A stretch of 64,000 bases of DNA from Pseudomonas sihuiensis. Lineage in GTDB: Bacteria; Pseudomonadota; Gammaproteobacteria; Pseudomonadales; Pseudomonadaceae. Position numbers and translations under genes: made by a program. This document shows positions 11,073 to 20,215 of this stretch, piece after piece (within the stretch, counting starts at the first letter, position 1; each line of letters starts with the position of its first letter). The notes below the pieces were generated by a model. That model did no database searches, had not been told where the DNA came from, and saw only the letters and a list, made by a program, of their open reading frames with translations. The stretch covers positions 5,146,001 through 5,210,000 of the forward strand of contig NZ_LT629797.1 in NCBI RefSeq assembly GCF_900106015.1. Reading direction: 5' to 3'.

Positions 11073-11090
11073 TAATGTAATAACATTACA
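11073..11090. promoter_or_regulatory. Candidate Zur/Fur-family operator upstream of the TonB receptor
   Basis: The AT-rich segment contains two overlapping palindromes, TAATGT-AATA-ACATTA (11073-11088) and TGTAAT-AAC-ATTACA (11076-11090), 27 to 44 bases before the minus-strand start. The shape resembles Fur-superfamily boxes. It does not match the canonical 19-bp Fur box (the AATG/CATT half-sites are spaced one base too far) and only half-matches Zur consensus, so the regulator is unassigned. Confidence 0.5.
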
Positions 11091-11134
11091 ATAAACTCAA
11101 TCGAGAAAAGTTCCCACTTGAAATTGCTCGCCGA

Positions 11135-12277
<1,143 letters not shown>

Positions 12278-12387
12278 CGAGACAATCCTGAGGGTTGCGG
12301 GGGCCAAATTCGGCCCTTAAGGTGGCGCATTATAGTGAGGTGCTCGCCAATTAGGCAGCGGCCCGCAACAGCTTGTGAGGAATCTTC

Positions 12388-13146
12388 ATGGCCATTGCCC
12401 TGTCCACGCTAGTGGAAGAAGCTGACGCTTTTCTTAACGCGTCGCGTATCAATGATTACTGCCCCAATGGCCTGCAGGTCGAGGGTCGTCCGCAGGTCAG
12501 CCGCATCGTCAGCGGCGTCACCGCGAGTCAGGCGCTGATCGAAGCGGCCATCGAGGCCGAGGCTGATGTGCTGCTGGTGCATCACGGCTATTTCTGGAAG
12601 GGCGAGAACCCCTGTGTCACCGGCATGAAACAGCGTCGCCTGAAAGCGCTGCTGACCAACGACATCAGCCTGCTGGCCTATCACCTGCCGCTGGATGTGC
12701 ACCCCGAGGTGGGCAACAACGTGCAGCTCGCACGGCAGTTGGGCATCGTCGTCGAGGGCCCGCTCGAACCGGAGAATCCGCGCACCGTTGGCCTCGTTGG
12801 CTCGCTGGGGGAGCCGATGAGCGCGGCCGACTTCGCCCGGCACGTGCAGCAGACCTTGGGGCGTGAGCCGCTGCTGGTCGAAGGCGAAGGGCTGATCCGT
12901 CGCGTCGGCTGGTGCACGGGGGGCGGGCAGGGCTATATCGATCAGGCGATTGCTGCCGGTGTCGATCTTTACCTGACCGGCGAAGCCTCCGAGCAGACGT
13001 TCCACAGCGCTCGCGAGAATGGCGTGAGCTTCATCGCCGCCGGCCATCACGCCACCGAACGCTATGGCGTACAGGCGCTGGGGGACTATCTGGCTCGGCG
13101 TTTTGCCCTCGAACACCTGTTCATCGACTGCCCCAACCCGATCTGA
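12388..13146 (+). CDS. Nif3-family (YbgI-like) dinuclear metal-binding protein
   Basis: 252-residue member of the NIF3/YbgI family, often annotated as GTP cyclohydrolase I type 2 homologue, although that activity is not established for most members. Metal-binding histidines are visible in VLLVHHGYFWKG (about 64-75) and in the C-terminal AAGHHATERYG (about 213-223). The N-terminus YCPNGLQVEG is typical. It is divergent from algW, with 110 bases between them, and followed by a 12-bp perfect palindrome before cysD. Confidence 0.88.
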   Translation: MAIALSTLVEEADAFLNASRINDYCPNGLQVEGRPQVSRIVSGVTASQALIEAAIEAEADVLLVHHGYFWKGENPCVTGMKQRRLKALLTNDISLLAYHLPLDVHPEVGNNVQLARQLGIVVEGPLEPENPRTVGLVGSLGEPMSAADFARHVQQTLGREPLLVEGEGLIRRVGWCTGGGQGYIDQAIAAGVDLYLTGEASEQTFHSARENGVSFIAAGHHATERYGVQALGDYLARRFALEHLFIDCPNPI

Positions 13147-13149
13147 ATC

Positions 13150-13161
13150 GCCCGTACGGGC
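13150..13161. repeat. Perfect 12-bp palindrome GCCCGTACGGGC
   Basis: A self-complementary 12-mer four bases after the Nif3-family stop codon and about 120 bases before cysD. There is no T-run, so it is not an intrinsic terminator; it could be a protein-binding site or a remnant repeat. Confidence 0.4.
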
Positions 13162-13278
13162 AGGCATAATGCTAGATCGTTTCGGTCTAACCGGCGTCCT
13201 GAGTATAAGCAGGTGCTGTGGTAGAGTGCGCGCTCGTCCACGGCCCGCCGGCCCCATAACAGCAATCCGTGAGTAGCC

Positions 13279-14196
13279 ATGCTCGACAAATTGACCCATC
13301 TGAAGCAGCTGGAGGCGGAAAGCATCCACATCATTCGTGAAGTGGCCGCCGAATTCGACAACCCGGTGATGCTCTATTCCATCGGCAAGGATTCAGCCGT
13401 GATGCTGCACCTGGCCCGCAAGGCATTCTTCCCTGGCAAGTTGCCGTTCCCGGTGCTGCACGTCGATACCCGCTGGAAGTTCCAGGAGATGTATCGCTTT
13501 CGCGAGAAGATGGTCAGTGAATATGGCCTGGAACTGCTGACCCACATCAACCCCGATGGTGTGGCGCAGGACATGAACCCCTTCACCTACGGTAGTGCCA
13601 AGCACACCGACGTGATGAAGACCGAAGGCCTCAAGCAGGCACTGGACAAGTACGGCTTCGACGCCGCCTTCGGTGGTGCGCGCCGCGACGAAGAGAAGTC
13701 GCGCGCCAAGGAGCGCGTGTATTCCTTCCGCGACAGCAAGCACCGCTGGGACCCGAAGAACCAGCGCCCGGAGCTGTGGAACGTGTACAACGGCAAGGTC
13801 AAGAAGGGCGAGTCGATCCGCGTCTTCCCGCTGTCGAACTGGACCGAGCTGGACATCTGGCAATACATCTACCTGGAGCAGATTCCAATCGTGCCGCTGT
13901 ACTTCGCTGCCGAGCGCGAAGTGATCGAGAAGAATGGCACGCTGATCATGATCGACGACGAGCGCATCCTCGAGCACCTGTCCGATGAAGAGAAGGCGCG
14001 CATCACCAAGAAGATGGTGCGTTTCCGTACCCTCGGCTGCTACCCGCTGACCGGCGCGGTGGAGTCCACGGCGCTGACCCTGCCTGAAATCATCCAGGAG
14101 ATGCTCCTGACCCGTACTTCCGAGCGCCAAGGCCGCGTGATCGATCACGATGCCGCCGGGTCGATGGAAGAAAAGAAACGTCAGGGCTATTTCTGA
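13279..14196 (+). CDS. cysD: Sulfate adenylyltransferase subunit 2 CysD
   Basis: Small catalytic subunit of ATP sulfurylase, making adenylyl-sulfate from sulfate and ATP for assimilation. The 305-residue protein carries the PP-loop motif [17 protein letters not shown] (about 34-50), the [13 protein letters not shown] block and the [16 protein letters not shown] segment, all characteristic of CysD. It is 12 bases upstream of cysNC and forms the cysDNC operon. CysB control is expected from the family, but no site could be assigned by eye. Confidence 0.97.
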   Translation: MLDKLTHLKQLEAESIHIIREVAAEFDNPVMLYSIGKDSAVMLHLARKAFFPGKLPFPVLHVDTRWKFQEMYRFREKMVSEYGLELLTHINPDGVAQDMNPFTYGSAKHTDVMKTEGLKQALDKYGFDAAFGGARRDEEKSRAKERVYSFRDSKHRWDPKNQRPELWNVYNGKVKKGESIRVFPLSNWTELDIWQYIYLEQIPIVPLYFAAEREVIEKNGTLIMIDDERILEHLSDEEKARITKKMVRFRTLGCYPLTGAVESTALTLPEIIQEMLLTRTSERQGRVIDHDAAGSMEEKKRQGYF

Positions 14197-14208
14197 GGAT
14201 CGCGCACC

Positions 14209-16104
14209 ATGAGTCACCAATCCGATTTGATCGGCCAGGACATTCTCGCTTACCTGGCCCAGCACGAGCGCAAGGAACTGCTGCGCTTTCTTACCTGCGG
14301 CAACGTCGACGACGGCAAGAGCACGCTGATCGGCCGTCTGCTGCACGACTCCAAGATGATCTACGAAGATCACCTGGAGGCCATCACCAAGGACTCGAAG
14401 AAAGTCGGCACCACCGGCGATGACATCGACCTGGCACTGCTGGTCGACGGCCTGCAGGCCGAGCGCGAGCAGGGCATCACCATCGATGTGGCCTACCGCT
14501 ATTTCTCCACCGCCAAGCGCAAGTTCATTATCGCCGACACCCCCGGCCATGAGCAGTACACGCGCAACATGGCCACTGGCGCTTCGACCTGCGACTTGGC
14601 GATCATCCTGATCGATGCCCGCTACGGCGTGCAGACCCAGACCAAGCGCCACAGCTTCATCGCCTCCCTGTTGGGCATCAAGCACATCGTCGTCGCCGTC
14701 AACAAGATGGATCTGAAGGACTTCGATCAAGGTGTGTTCGAGCAGATCAAGGCCGACTACCTGGCCTTCGCCGAGAAGATCAACCTGCGTCCGACCACCC
14801 TCGAGTTCGTGCCGATGTCGGCGCTCAAGGGCGACAACGTGGTCAACAAGTCCGAGCGCTCGCCCTGGTACACCGGGCAGTCGCTGATGGAGATTCTCGA
14901 GACTGTCGAAGTCGCTGGCGACCGCAACTTCGATGACCTGCGCTTCCCGGTGCAGTACGTCAACCGACCGAACCTGAACTTCCGTGGCTTCGCCGGTACC
15001 CTGGCCAGCGGCATCGTGCGCAAGGGCGACGAAGTGCTGGCTTTGCCGTCGGGCAAGAGCAGCCGGGTCAAATCCATCGTCACCTTCGAGGGCGAGCTGG
15101 AGCACGCCGGCCCGGGCCAGGCGATCACCCTGACCCTGGAAGACGAGATCGACGTGTCGCGCGGCGACATGCTGGTGCATGCCGACAACCGTCCGCAGGT
15201 CACCGACAGCTTCGAGGCCATGCTGGTATGGATGGGCGAAGAGCCGATGCTGCCGGGCAAGAAGTACGACATCAAGCGCGCCACCAGCTACGTGCCGGGC
15301 TCTATTCCCAGCATTGTTCATCGCGTCGACGTGAACACCCTGGAGCAGGGCGCGGCCAGCGAACTGAAACTCAACGAAATCGGCCGGGTCAAGGTGGCGC
15401 TGGATGCACCGATCGCCCTGGATGGTTACGAATACAACCGCACCACGGGTGCCTTCATCATCATCGACCGCCTGACCAACGGTACCGTCGGTGCCGGCAT
15501 GATCATCGCCGACCCGGTGGCCCATGGCGGCGGTCAGCATGGCCGTCTGGCGCACGTGTCGACCGAGGAGCGTGCTTCGCGCTTCGGCCAGCAACCGGCC
15601 ACCGTGCTGTTCACGGGCCTGTCCGGTGCAGGCAAGAGCACCCTGGCTTATGCCGTGGAGCGCAAGCTGTTCGACATGGGCCGTGCCGTATATGTGCTCG
15701 ATGGCCAGAACCTGCGTCATGACCTGAACAAGGGCCTGCCGCAGGATCGCGCCGGGCGTGCCGAGAATTGGCGCCGCGCGGCACATGTGGCGCGTCAGTT
15801 CAACGAGGCCGGCATGATCGCCCTGGCCGCCTTTGTCGCTCCGGATGCCGAAGGTCGCGAGCAGGCCAAGGTGCTGATCGGTCGCGAGCGTGCGCTGACC
15901 GTTTATGTGCAGGCGTCGCCGCAGATTTGCGCCGAACGTGATCCGCAGGGGCTGTACGCGGCCGGTGGTGACAACATCCCTGGCGAGGGCTTCCCTTACG
16001 ACGTGCCGCTGGATGCAGATCTGGTGATCGACACCCAGTCGCAGTCGGTCGACGAGGGCGTCAAGGCGGTGCTGGATCTGCTGCGCAGCCGCGGCGCGAT
16101 CTAA
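14209..16104 (+). CDS. cysNC: Bifunctional sulfate adenylyltransferase subunit 1 / APS kinase CysNC
   Basis: 631-residue fusion. The CysN part is an EF-Tu-like GTPase that drives ATP sulfurylase: G1 GNVDDGKST (31-39), DTPGHEQY (about 110), NKMD (about 166). It is followed by the CysC part, adenylyl-sulfate kinase, with P-loop GLSGAGKST (about 470-478) and the APS-binding [11 protein letters not shown]. The fusion makes PAPS from the APS produced with CysD and is normal in Pseudomonas. It ends with a strong terminator. Confidence 0.96.
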   Translation: MSHQSDLIGQDILAYLAQHERKELLRFLTCGNVDDGKSTLIGRLLHDSKMIYEDHLEAITKDSKKVGTTGDDIDLALLVDGLQAEREQGITIDVAYRYFSTAKRKFIIADTPGHEQYTRNMATGASTCDLAIILIDARYGVQTQTKRHSFIASLLGIKHIVVAVNKMDLKDFDQGVFEQIKADYLAFAEKINLRPTTLEFVPMSALKGDNVVNKSERSPWYTGQSLMEILETVEVAGDRNFDDLRFPVQYVNRPNLNFRGFAGTLASGIVRKGDEVLALPSGKSSRVKSIVTFEGELEHAGPGQAITLTLEDEIDVSRGDMLVHADNRPQVTDSFEAMLVWMGEEPMLPGKKYDIKRATSYVPGSIPSIVHRVDVNTLEQGAASELKLNEIGRVKVALDAPIALDGYEYNRTTGAFIIIDRLTNGTVGAGMIIADPVAHGGGQHGRLAHVSTEERASRFGQQPATVLFTGLSGAGKSTLAYAVERKLFDMGRAVYVLDGQNLRHDLNKGLPQDRAGRAENWRRAAHVARQFNEAGMIALAAFVAPDAEGREQAKVLIGRERALTVYVQASPQICAERDPQGLYAAGGDNIPGEGFPYDVPLDADLVIDTQSQSVDEGVKAVLDLLRSRGAI

Positions 16105-16125
16105 GATTCGCGATGCAGCATGATG

Positions 16126-16151
16126 AGCCCCGCTTATTAGCGGGGCTTTTT
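16126..16151 (+). terminator. Terminator after cysNC
   Basis: Perfect stem AGCCCCGC / GCGGGGCT with loop TTATTA, followed by a T-run. It has the same stem sequence as the opposing terminator at 16204-16228. Confidence 0.88.
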
Positions 16152-16203
16152 CATTCCCGGCCAGGCAAGGCGCCGACCGCTCGCTCCTGCAATGTTTGCC
16201 CAA

Positions 16204-16228
16204 TAAAAAGCCCCGCAATCGCGGGGCT
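16204..16228 (-). terminator. Terminator after zapG
   Basis: On the minus strand: stem AGCCCCGC / GCGGGGCT with loop GATT, followed by TTTTTATT. It terminates the convergent zapG transcript. The stem is identical to the cysNC terminator 80 bases away. Confidence 0.85.
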
Positions 16229-16248
16229 CGGTATTTCTGGCTGGCGGG

Positions 16249-16680
16249 TTACTTCTTCAGCCCGTAGCTCTCGTCGAGCATGCCGGGGCCGTCGCTTTTC
16301 GGCGCGTAGTCCTTGGGCATCTCGTGGTTCTTCGGCGGAGTCAGGCGCTCGCGCTTTTCGCCGGCTTCTGTGCTGTTCAGGGTGGCTAGCAGGCGCTGAC
16401 GGGTCAGCTCATCCAGGGCCAGGCGGTTGGCACCGTCGGACAGGTGCTCCTGCACGTCCTGGTAGCTCTGGGTGAGTTTCTTCACCAGGCTGGCGGTGGT
16501 GTTGAAGTGGGTCACCACTTCGTTCTGGTAGGCCTCGAAGCGTGCCTGCATTTCATCCATCTGCCGCTGCGTACGGCCCGGTGCAGCATTGGGGGCCAGG
16601 CGGGCGAGCAGAAAGCCCACGGCGATGCCGACCACCAGGGTCAGGGCGGGTATCAACCAGGCTGTAACGGTCTGTTCCAC
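16249..16680 (-). CDS. zapG: YhcB/ZapG-family cell-envelope protein (DUF1043)
   Basis: 143-residue single-pass inner-membrane protein with an N-terminal helix (about residues 7-26), a coiled-coil segment rich in Gln/Glu (about 38-90) and a short disordered tail with proline and lysine. This is the YhcB/ZapG architecture; family members link cell-envelope growth with the elongation and division machinery. It is divergent from the hydrolase gene at 16799 and convergent with cysNC. The symbol follows homology and was not tested here. Confidence 0.88.
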   Translation of the reverse strand: MEQTVTAWLIPALTLVVGIAVGFLLARLAPNAAPGRTQRQMDEMQARFEAYQNEVVTHFNTTASLVKKLTQSYQDVQEHLSDGANRLALDELTRQRLLATLNSTEAGEKRERLTPPKNHEMPKDYAPKSDGPGMLDESYGLKK

Positions 16681-16798
16681 GAGTCCTTCCTCTCAAAACG
16701 GCTTTGCTTTACGTTAGCGGCTCGAACCTGCGCTGTATACGTTTACCTCGCAGGCAGTTTGCTAGACGAGTCGACCCGTTGCGGGGTCACGGAGTTCA

Positions 16799-17431
16799 GT
16801 GTTGCTCAGTCGCGAAACCCCTCTTTTCATTCAAGGCCCGGTGGGTCAACTCGAAGCCCTTCTGCTGGAAGTAGCGGACGCCCGAGGCGTGGCGCTGGTC
16901 TGTCATCCCAACCCGGTACAGGGTGGCACCATGCTCAACAAGGTGGTGAGCACCTTGCAGCGCACCGCGCGTGACTGTGGATATCACACATTGCGTTTCA
17001 ATTATCGCGGTGTCGGCGCCAGTGCCGGCAGCCACGATATGGGTACCGGCGAGGTGGACGACGCCGAAGCGGTGGCTGCTTGGCTCAAGGAGGAGTACCC
17101 GAATCTGCCCATCACCTTGCTCGGCTTTTCTTTCGGCGGCTTCGTCGCCGCGGCGCTGGGTGCGCGCCTGGAAGCGCAAGGCCAGGTGCCGAGCAAGCTG
17201 TTCATGGTGGCGCCGGCGGTGCATCGCCTGACCGCCGAGACGCCGCCGGCCAGCCAGTGCCCGCTGGTGGTGATCCAGCCTGATGCCGACGAAGTGGTCG
17301 AGCCACAGGCCGTATATGACTGGTCGGCCAATCTCGGGCGTGCCCATGAGCTGCTGAAAGTGGCAGAATGCGGTCACTTTTTTCACGGCAAGCTGACGGA
17401 TCTGAAGGATCTGCTGTTGCCTCGCCTGTAA
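16799..17431 (+). CDS. Alpha/beta hydrolase
   Basis: 210-residue alpha/beta-hydrolase-fold protein. The nucleophile elbow is GFSFGGF (about residue 105-111, Ser in G-F-S-F-G), the oxyanion region is CHPNPVQGGTM, and the likely acid and histidine are in PDADEVV and CGHFFHG at the C-terminus. This pattern is common in the YqiA/CocE-like DUF-type hydrolases beside trpS in Pseudomonas. A GTG start is preceded by GGAG. It lies 28 bases before trpS, so they may be cotranscribed. The substrate is unknown. Confidence 0.85.
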   Translation: MLLSRETPLFIQGPVGQLEALLLEVADARGVALVCHPNPVQGGTMLNKVVSTLQRTARDCGYHTLRFNYRGVGASAGSHDMGTGEVDDAEAVAAWLKEEYPNLPITLLGFSFGGFVAAALGARLEAQGQVPSKLFMVAPAVHRLTAETPPASQCPLVVIQPDADEVVEPQAVYDWSANLGRAHELLKVAECGHFFHGKLTDLKDLLLPRL

Positions 17432-17459
17432 GCCTTTCAGCCATTTCTAAGCGAACGTT

Positions 17460-18806
17460 ATGACCACCCGTATCCTTACCGGTATCACCACCACCGGCAC
17501 ACCGCACCTGGGCAACTACGCTGGCGCCATCCGCCCGGCCATCGTTGCCAGTCGCGACCCGCAGATGGACTCCTTCTACTTCCTCGCCGACTACCACGCG
17601 CTGATCAAGTGCGATGATCCGGCGCGCATTCAGCGCTCGCGCCTGGAAATCGCAGCCACCTGGCTGGCGCTGGGCCTGGATACCGACAAGGCGACCTTCT
17701 ACCGCCAGTCCGACATCCCCGAGATTCCCGAGCTGTGCTGGCTGCTCACCTGCGTCGCCGGCAAGGGCCTGCTCAACCGTGCCCACGCCTACAAGGCTTC
17801 GGTGGACAAGAACGTCGAACAGGGCGAAGACCCGGATGCCGGCGTGACCATGGGCCTGTTCAGCTATCCGGTGTTGATGGCGGCGGACATCCTGATGTTC
17901 AACGCGCAGAAGGTGCCGGTCGGTCGTGACCAGATCCAGCACGTGGAGATGGCGCGCGATATCGGCCAGCGCTTCAACCATCTGTTCGGCAAGGGCAAGG
18001 ATATGTTCGTGCTGCCCGAGGTGGTGATCGAGGAGGAAGTGGCCACGCTGCCTGGCCTCGACGGGCGCAAGATGAGCAAGAGCTACGACAACACCATCCC
18101 GCTGTTTGGCAGCGCCAAGCAGCTCAAGGACGCCGTGGCGCGCATCGTTACCGACTCCAGACTGCCGGGTGAGCCCAAGGATGCCGAGGGTTCGCACCTG
18201 TTCACCCTGTACCAGGCCTTCGCCAGCCACGCGCAGCAGACCGAGTTCCGTGCCGAGCTGGAAGGTGGCCTGGCCTGGGGCGAGGCGAAGAATCGACTGT
18301 ACCAGTTGCTCGAAGACACCCTGGGCGAGGCGCGTGAGCGCTACAACGCGCTGATCGCTCGGCCGGCCGACCTGGAAGACATTCTCCTCGCTGGTGCAGC
18401 CAAGGCACGCAAGATCGCCACGCCGTTCCTCGGCGAGTTACGCGAGGCCGTGGGCCTGCGCTCGTTCCGTGAACAGGTGCAGGTTGCTACTGGCGAGAAG
18501 AAGAAAGCCGCCAAGAGCGCGCGCTTCGTCAGCTTCCGCGATGAAGACGGTAGCTTCCGCTTCCGTCTGCTGGATGCCGATGGCGAGCAACTGCTGCTGT
18601 CGAAATCCTTCGCCGATGGCAAGTCGGCCGGCATGATCAACAAGCGCCTGCAATCCGGCGAGCCGCTGGATGTGCGCGCCGAAGGCCAGGTGTTCTCGGT
18701 CTGGGTCGACGGTGAAAGCGTGGCGAGCAGTCCAGAGTTCGCCGATGGCCAGGCGCTGGAAGATGCCATCGCCCGTCTGCGTGAGGCGCTGGCGCCGCAG
18801 GAATGA
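17460..18806 (+). CDS. trpS: Tryptophanyl-tRNA synthetase with C-terminal extension
   Basis: Class I aminoacyl-tRNA synthetase charging tRNA-Trp. The HIGH-like motif is TPHLGNY (residues 14-20) and KMSKS is at 204-208, so the catalytic core fits the usual 330-350 residues. The 448-residue protein then continues for about 100 residues after a lysine-rich linker (EKKKAAK, about 346). That tail contains [19 protein letters not shown] and resembles the small YegP/DUF1508 fold. Long TrpRS of this size occurs in other Pseudomonas. No frameshift is seen. Confidence 0.95.
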   Translation: MTTRILTGITTTGTPHLGNYAGAIRPAIVASRDPQMDSFYFLADYHALIKCDDPARIQRSRLEIAATWLALGLDTDKATFYRQSDIPEIPELCWLLTCVAGKGLLNRAHAYKASVDKNVEQGEDPDAGVTMGLFSYPVLMAADILMFNAQKVPVGRDQIQHVEMARDIGQRFNHLFGKGKDMFVLPEVVIEEEVATLPGLDGRKMSKSYDNTIPLFGSAKQLKDAVARIVTDSRLPGEPKDAEGSHLFTLYQAFASHAQQTEFRAELEGGLAWGEAKNRLYQLLEDTLGEARERYNALIARPADLEDILLAGAAKARKIATPFLGELREAVGLRSFREQVQVATGEKKKAAKSARFVSFRDEDGSFRFRLLDADGEQLLLSKSFADGKSAGMINKRLQSGEPLDVRAEGQVFSVWVDGESVASSPEFADGQALEDAIARLREALAPQE

Positions 18807-18807
18807 A

Positions 18808-18868
18808 GTAGCCCGGATGCAATCCGGGGCGAGCACCGCCAGTATCCCCCGGATTGCATCCGGGCTAC
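18808..18868. repeat. Long inverted repeat (GTAGCCCGGATGCAATCCGG type)
   Basis: GTAGCCCGGATGCAATCCGGGG at 18808 is mirrored by CCCCGGATTGCATCCGGGCTAC ending at 18868, separated by about 17 bases. This is a widespread extragenic palindrome type in GC-rich gammaproteobacteria. It starts two bases after the trpS stop. Confidence 0.75.
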
Positions 18869-18885
18869 GGCCATGATTGCCAATC

Positions 18886-18920
18886 AACGGGGGCGTCGCT
18901 AAAGTGACGCCCCCGTTTTT
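18886..18920 (+). terminator. Terminator downstream of trpS
   Basis: Twelve-base perfect stem AACGGGGGCGTC / GACGCCCCCGTT, loop GCTAAAGT, then a T-run. It most likely ends the hydrolase-trpS unit. Confidence 0.85.
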
Positions 18921-18932
18921 ACTTGCCGGCCG

Positions 18933-19073
18933 AGAGCCTGTTGAAAGGCTCGCGAGCTAGAGGCATGCAAGGCAGAGACAGGCGAGGAAGCAGAGTGTAC
19001 TGGTGTACATGAGCATTCCGAGCCTGTTTCTAACGCAGCAGGCCCGACGCGCAGCAGACTTTGAACAGGCTCT
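18933..19073. repeat. Inverted-repeat element, copy 2 (MITE-like, 141 bp)
   Basis: Terminal inverted repeats AGAGCCTGTTGAAAGGCT (18933-18950) and the reverse complement of 19056-19073 match at 16 of 18 positions. The interior aligns with the 5490-5646 element through ACAGGCGAGGAAGC, TGAGCATTC and GAGCCTGTTTCTAACG. The central hairpin TGTAC-TGGT-GTACA (18996-19009) carries a compensatory change relative to copy 1. It ends eight bases before zapE, so it may lie in the zapE leader. Confidence 0.75.
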
Positions 19074-19081
19074 AACGAATC

Positions 19082-20176
19082 ATGACTCCTCTCGAGCGTT
19101 ATCAGGCCGATCTCAAGCGGCCCGACTTCTTCCATGATGCGGCCCAGGAAAATGCCGTCCGCCATCTGCAGCGTCTGTACGACGATCTGATCGCGCGTGA
19201 CCAGGGCAAATCCGGGCTGATGGGCAAGCTGTTCGGCAAGAAGCCGCAGGGGCCGGTCAAGGGCCTGTATTTCTGGGGTGGTGTCGGGCGCGGCAAGACC
19301 TATCTGGTTGACACCTTCTTCGATGCGCTGCCGTTCGAGCAGAAGATGCGCACCCACTTCCACCGCTTCATGAAGCGCGTGCACGAGGAAATGAAGACCC
19401 TCAAGGGCGAGAAGAACCCGCTGACGATCATCGGCAAGCGCTTCGCCGACGAGGCGCGGGTGATCTGCTTCGATGAGTTCTTCGTCAGCGATATCACCGA
19501 TGCCATGATTCTCGCCACGCTGATGGAAGAGCTGTTCAAGAACGGTGTTTCTCTGGTGGCCACCTCCAACATCGTGCCGGATGGCCTGTACAAGGACGGC
19601 CTGCAGCGCGCGCGCTTCCTGCCGGCCATCGCCCTACTCAAGGAGCACACCGATATCGTCAACGTCGACAGCGGCGTCGACTATCGCCTGCGCGCGCTGG
19701 AGCAGGCCGAGCTGTTCCACTTCCCGCTTGGCCAGGCAGCTGAAGACAGCCTGCGCAAGAGCTTCCAGAGCCTGCTGCCGGACTGCACTCATATGGTGGA
19801 GAACGAGGCGCTGATGATCGAGAACCGCGCGATCCACGCCGTGCGGGTGTGCGAGGACGTGGCCTGGTTCGAGTTCCGCGAGCTCTGCGACGGCCCGCGC
19901 AGCCAGAACGACTACATCGAGCTGGGCAAGATCTTCCATGCGGTGATCCTGGCCAATGTCGAGCAGATGAGCGTGGCCAAGGACGACATGGCACGCCGCT
20001 TCATCAACCTGGTGGATGAGTTCTACGACCGTAACGTCAAGCTGATCATCTCTGCCGAGGTGGAGCTCAAGGATCTCTACACCGGCGGCCGCTTGAGCTT
20101 CGAGTTCCAGCGCACGCTTAGTCGTCTGCTGGAAATGCAGTCGCACGAATTCCTTTCGCGCCCACACCGGCCCTGA
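19082..20176 (+). CDS. zapE: Cell division ATPase ZapE (AFG1-like)
   Basis: 364-residue AAA-related ATPase of the AFG1/ZapE family, which associates with the Z-ring and modulates FtsZ bundling. Walker A is GGVGRGKT (66-73) and Walker B is VICFDEFFVSD (about 128-138), with a sensor region VATSNIVPDGLY. Length is typical. The ATG start lies immediately after an inverted-repeat element, so its ribosome-binding region is inside or next to that repeat (TCTAACGAATC), with no strong Shine-Dalgarno visible. It ends convergently with the TRAP permease gene. Confidence 0.93.
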   Translation: MTPLERYQADLKRPDFFHDAAQENAVRHLQRLYDDLIARDQGKSGLMGKLFGKKPQGPVKGLYFWGGVGRGKTYLVDTFFDALPFEQKMRTHFHRFMKRVHEEMKTLKGEKNPLTIIGKRFADEARVICFDEFFVSDITDAMILATLMEELFKNGVSLVATSNIVPDGLYKDGLQRARFLPAIALLKEHTDIVNVDSGVDYRLRALEQAELFHFPLGQAAEDSLRKSFQSLLPDCTHMVENEALMIENRAIHAVRVCEDVAWFEFRELCDGPRSQNDYIELGKIFHAVILANVEQMSVAKDDMARRFINLVDEFYDRNVKLIISAEVELKDLYTGGRLSFEFQRTLSRLLEMQSHEFLSRPHRP

Positions 20177-20180
20177 AAAC

Positions 20181-20210
20181 CAGCGCCCGCCCTGTCCGGG
20201 ACGGGCGCTG
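20181..20210. terminator. Hairpin between convergent zapE and TRAP permease genes
   Basis: Stem CAGCGCCCG / CGGGCGCTG in the 39-base gap between two convergent stops. It lacks a strong T-run on either strand, so it may be a weak bidirectional terminator or an mRNA 3'-end stabiliser. Confidence 0.5.
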
Positions 20211-20215
20211 TGCGA

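Noticed and set aside
11073..11090. Canonical Fur box upstream of the TonB receptor
   Set aside because: The half-sites AATG and CATT are six bases apart instead of five, and the flanks do not match; kept only as a generic Fur-superfamily candidate.
13393..16218. 941-codon open frame antisense to cysD-cysNC
   Set aside because: Same antisense artefact; it spans two well-supported genes on the other strand and their intergenic gap.
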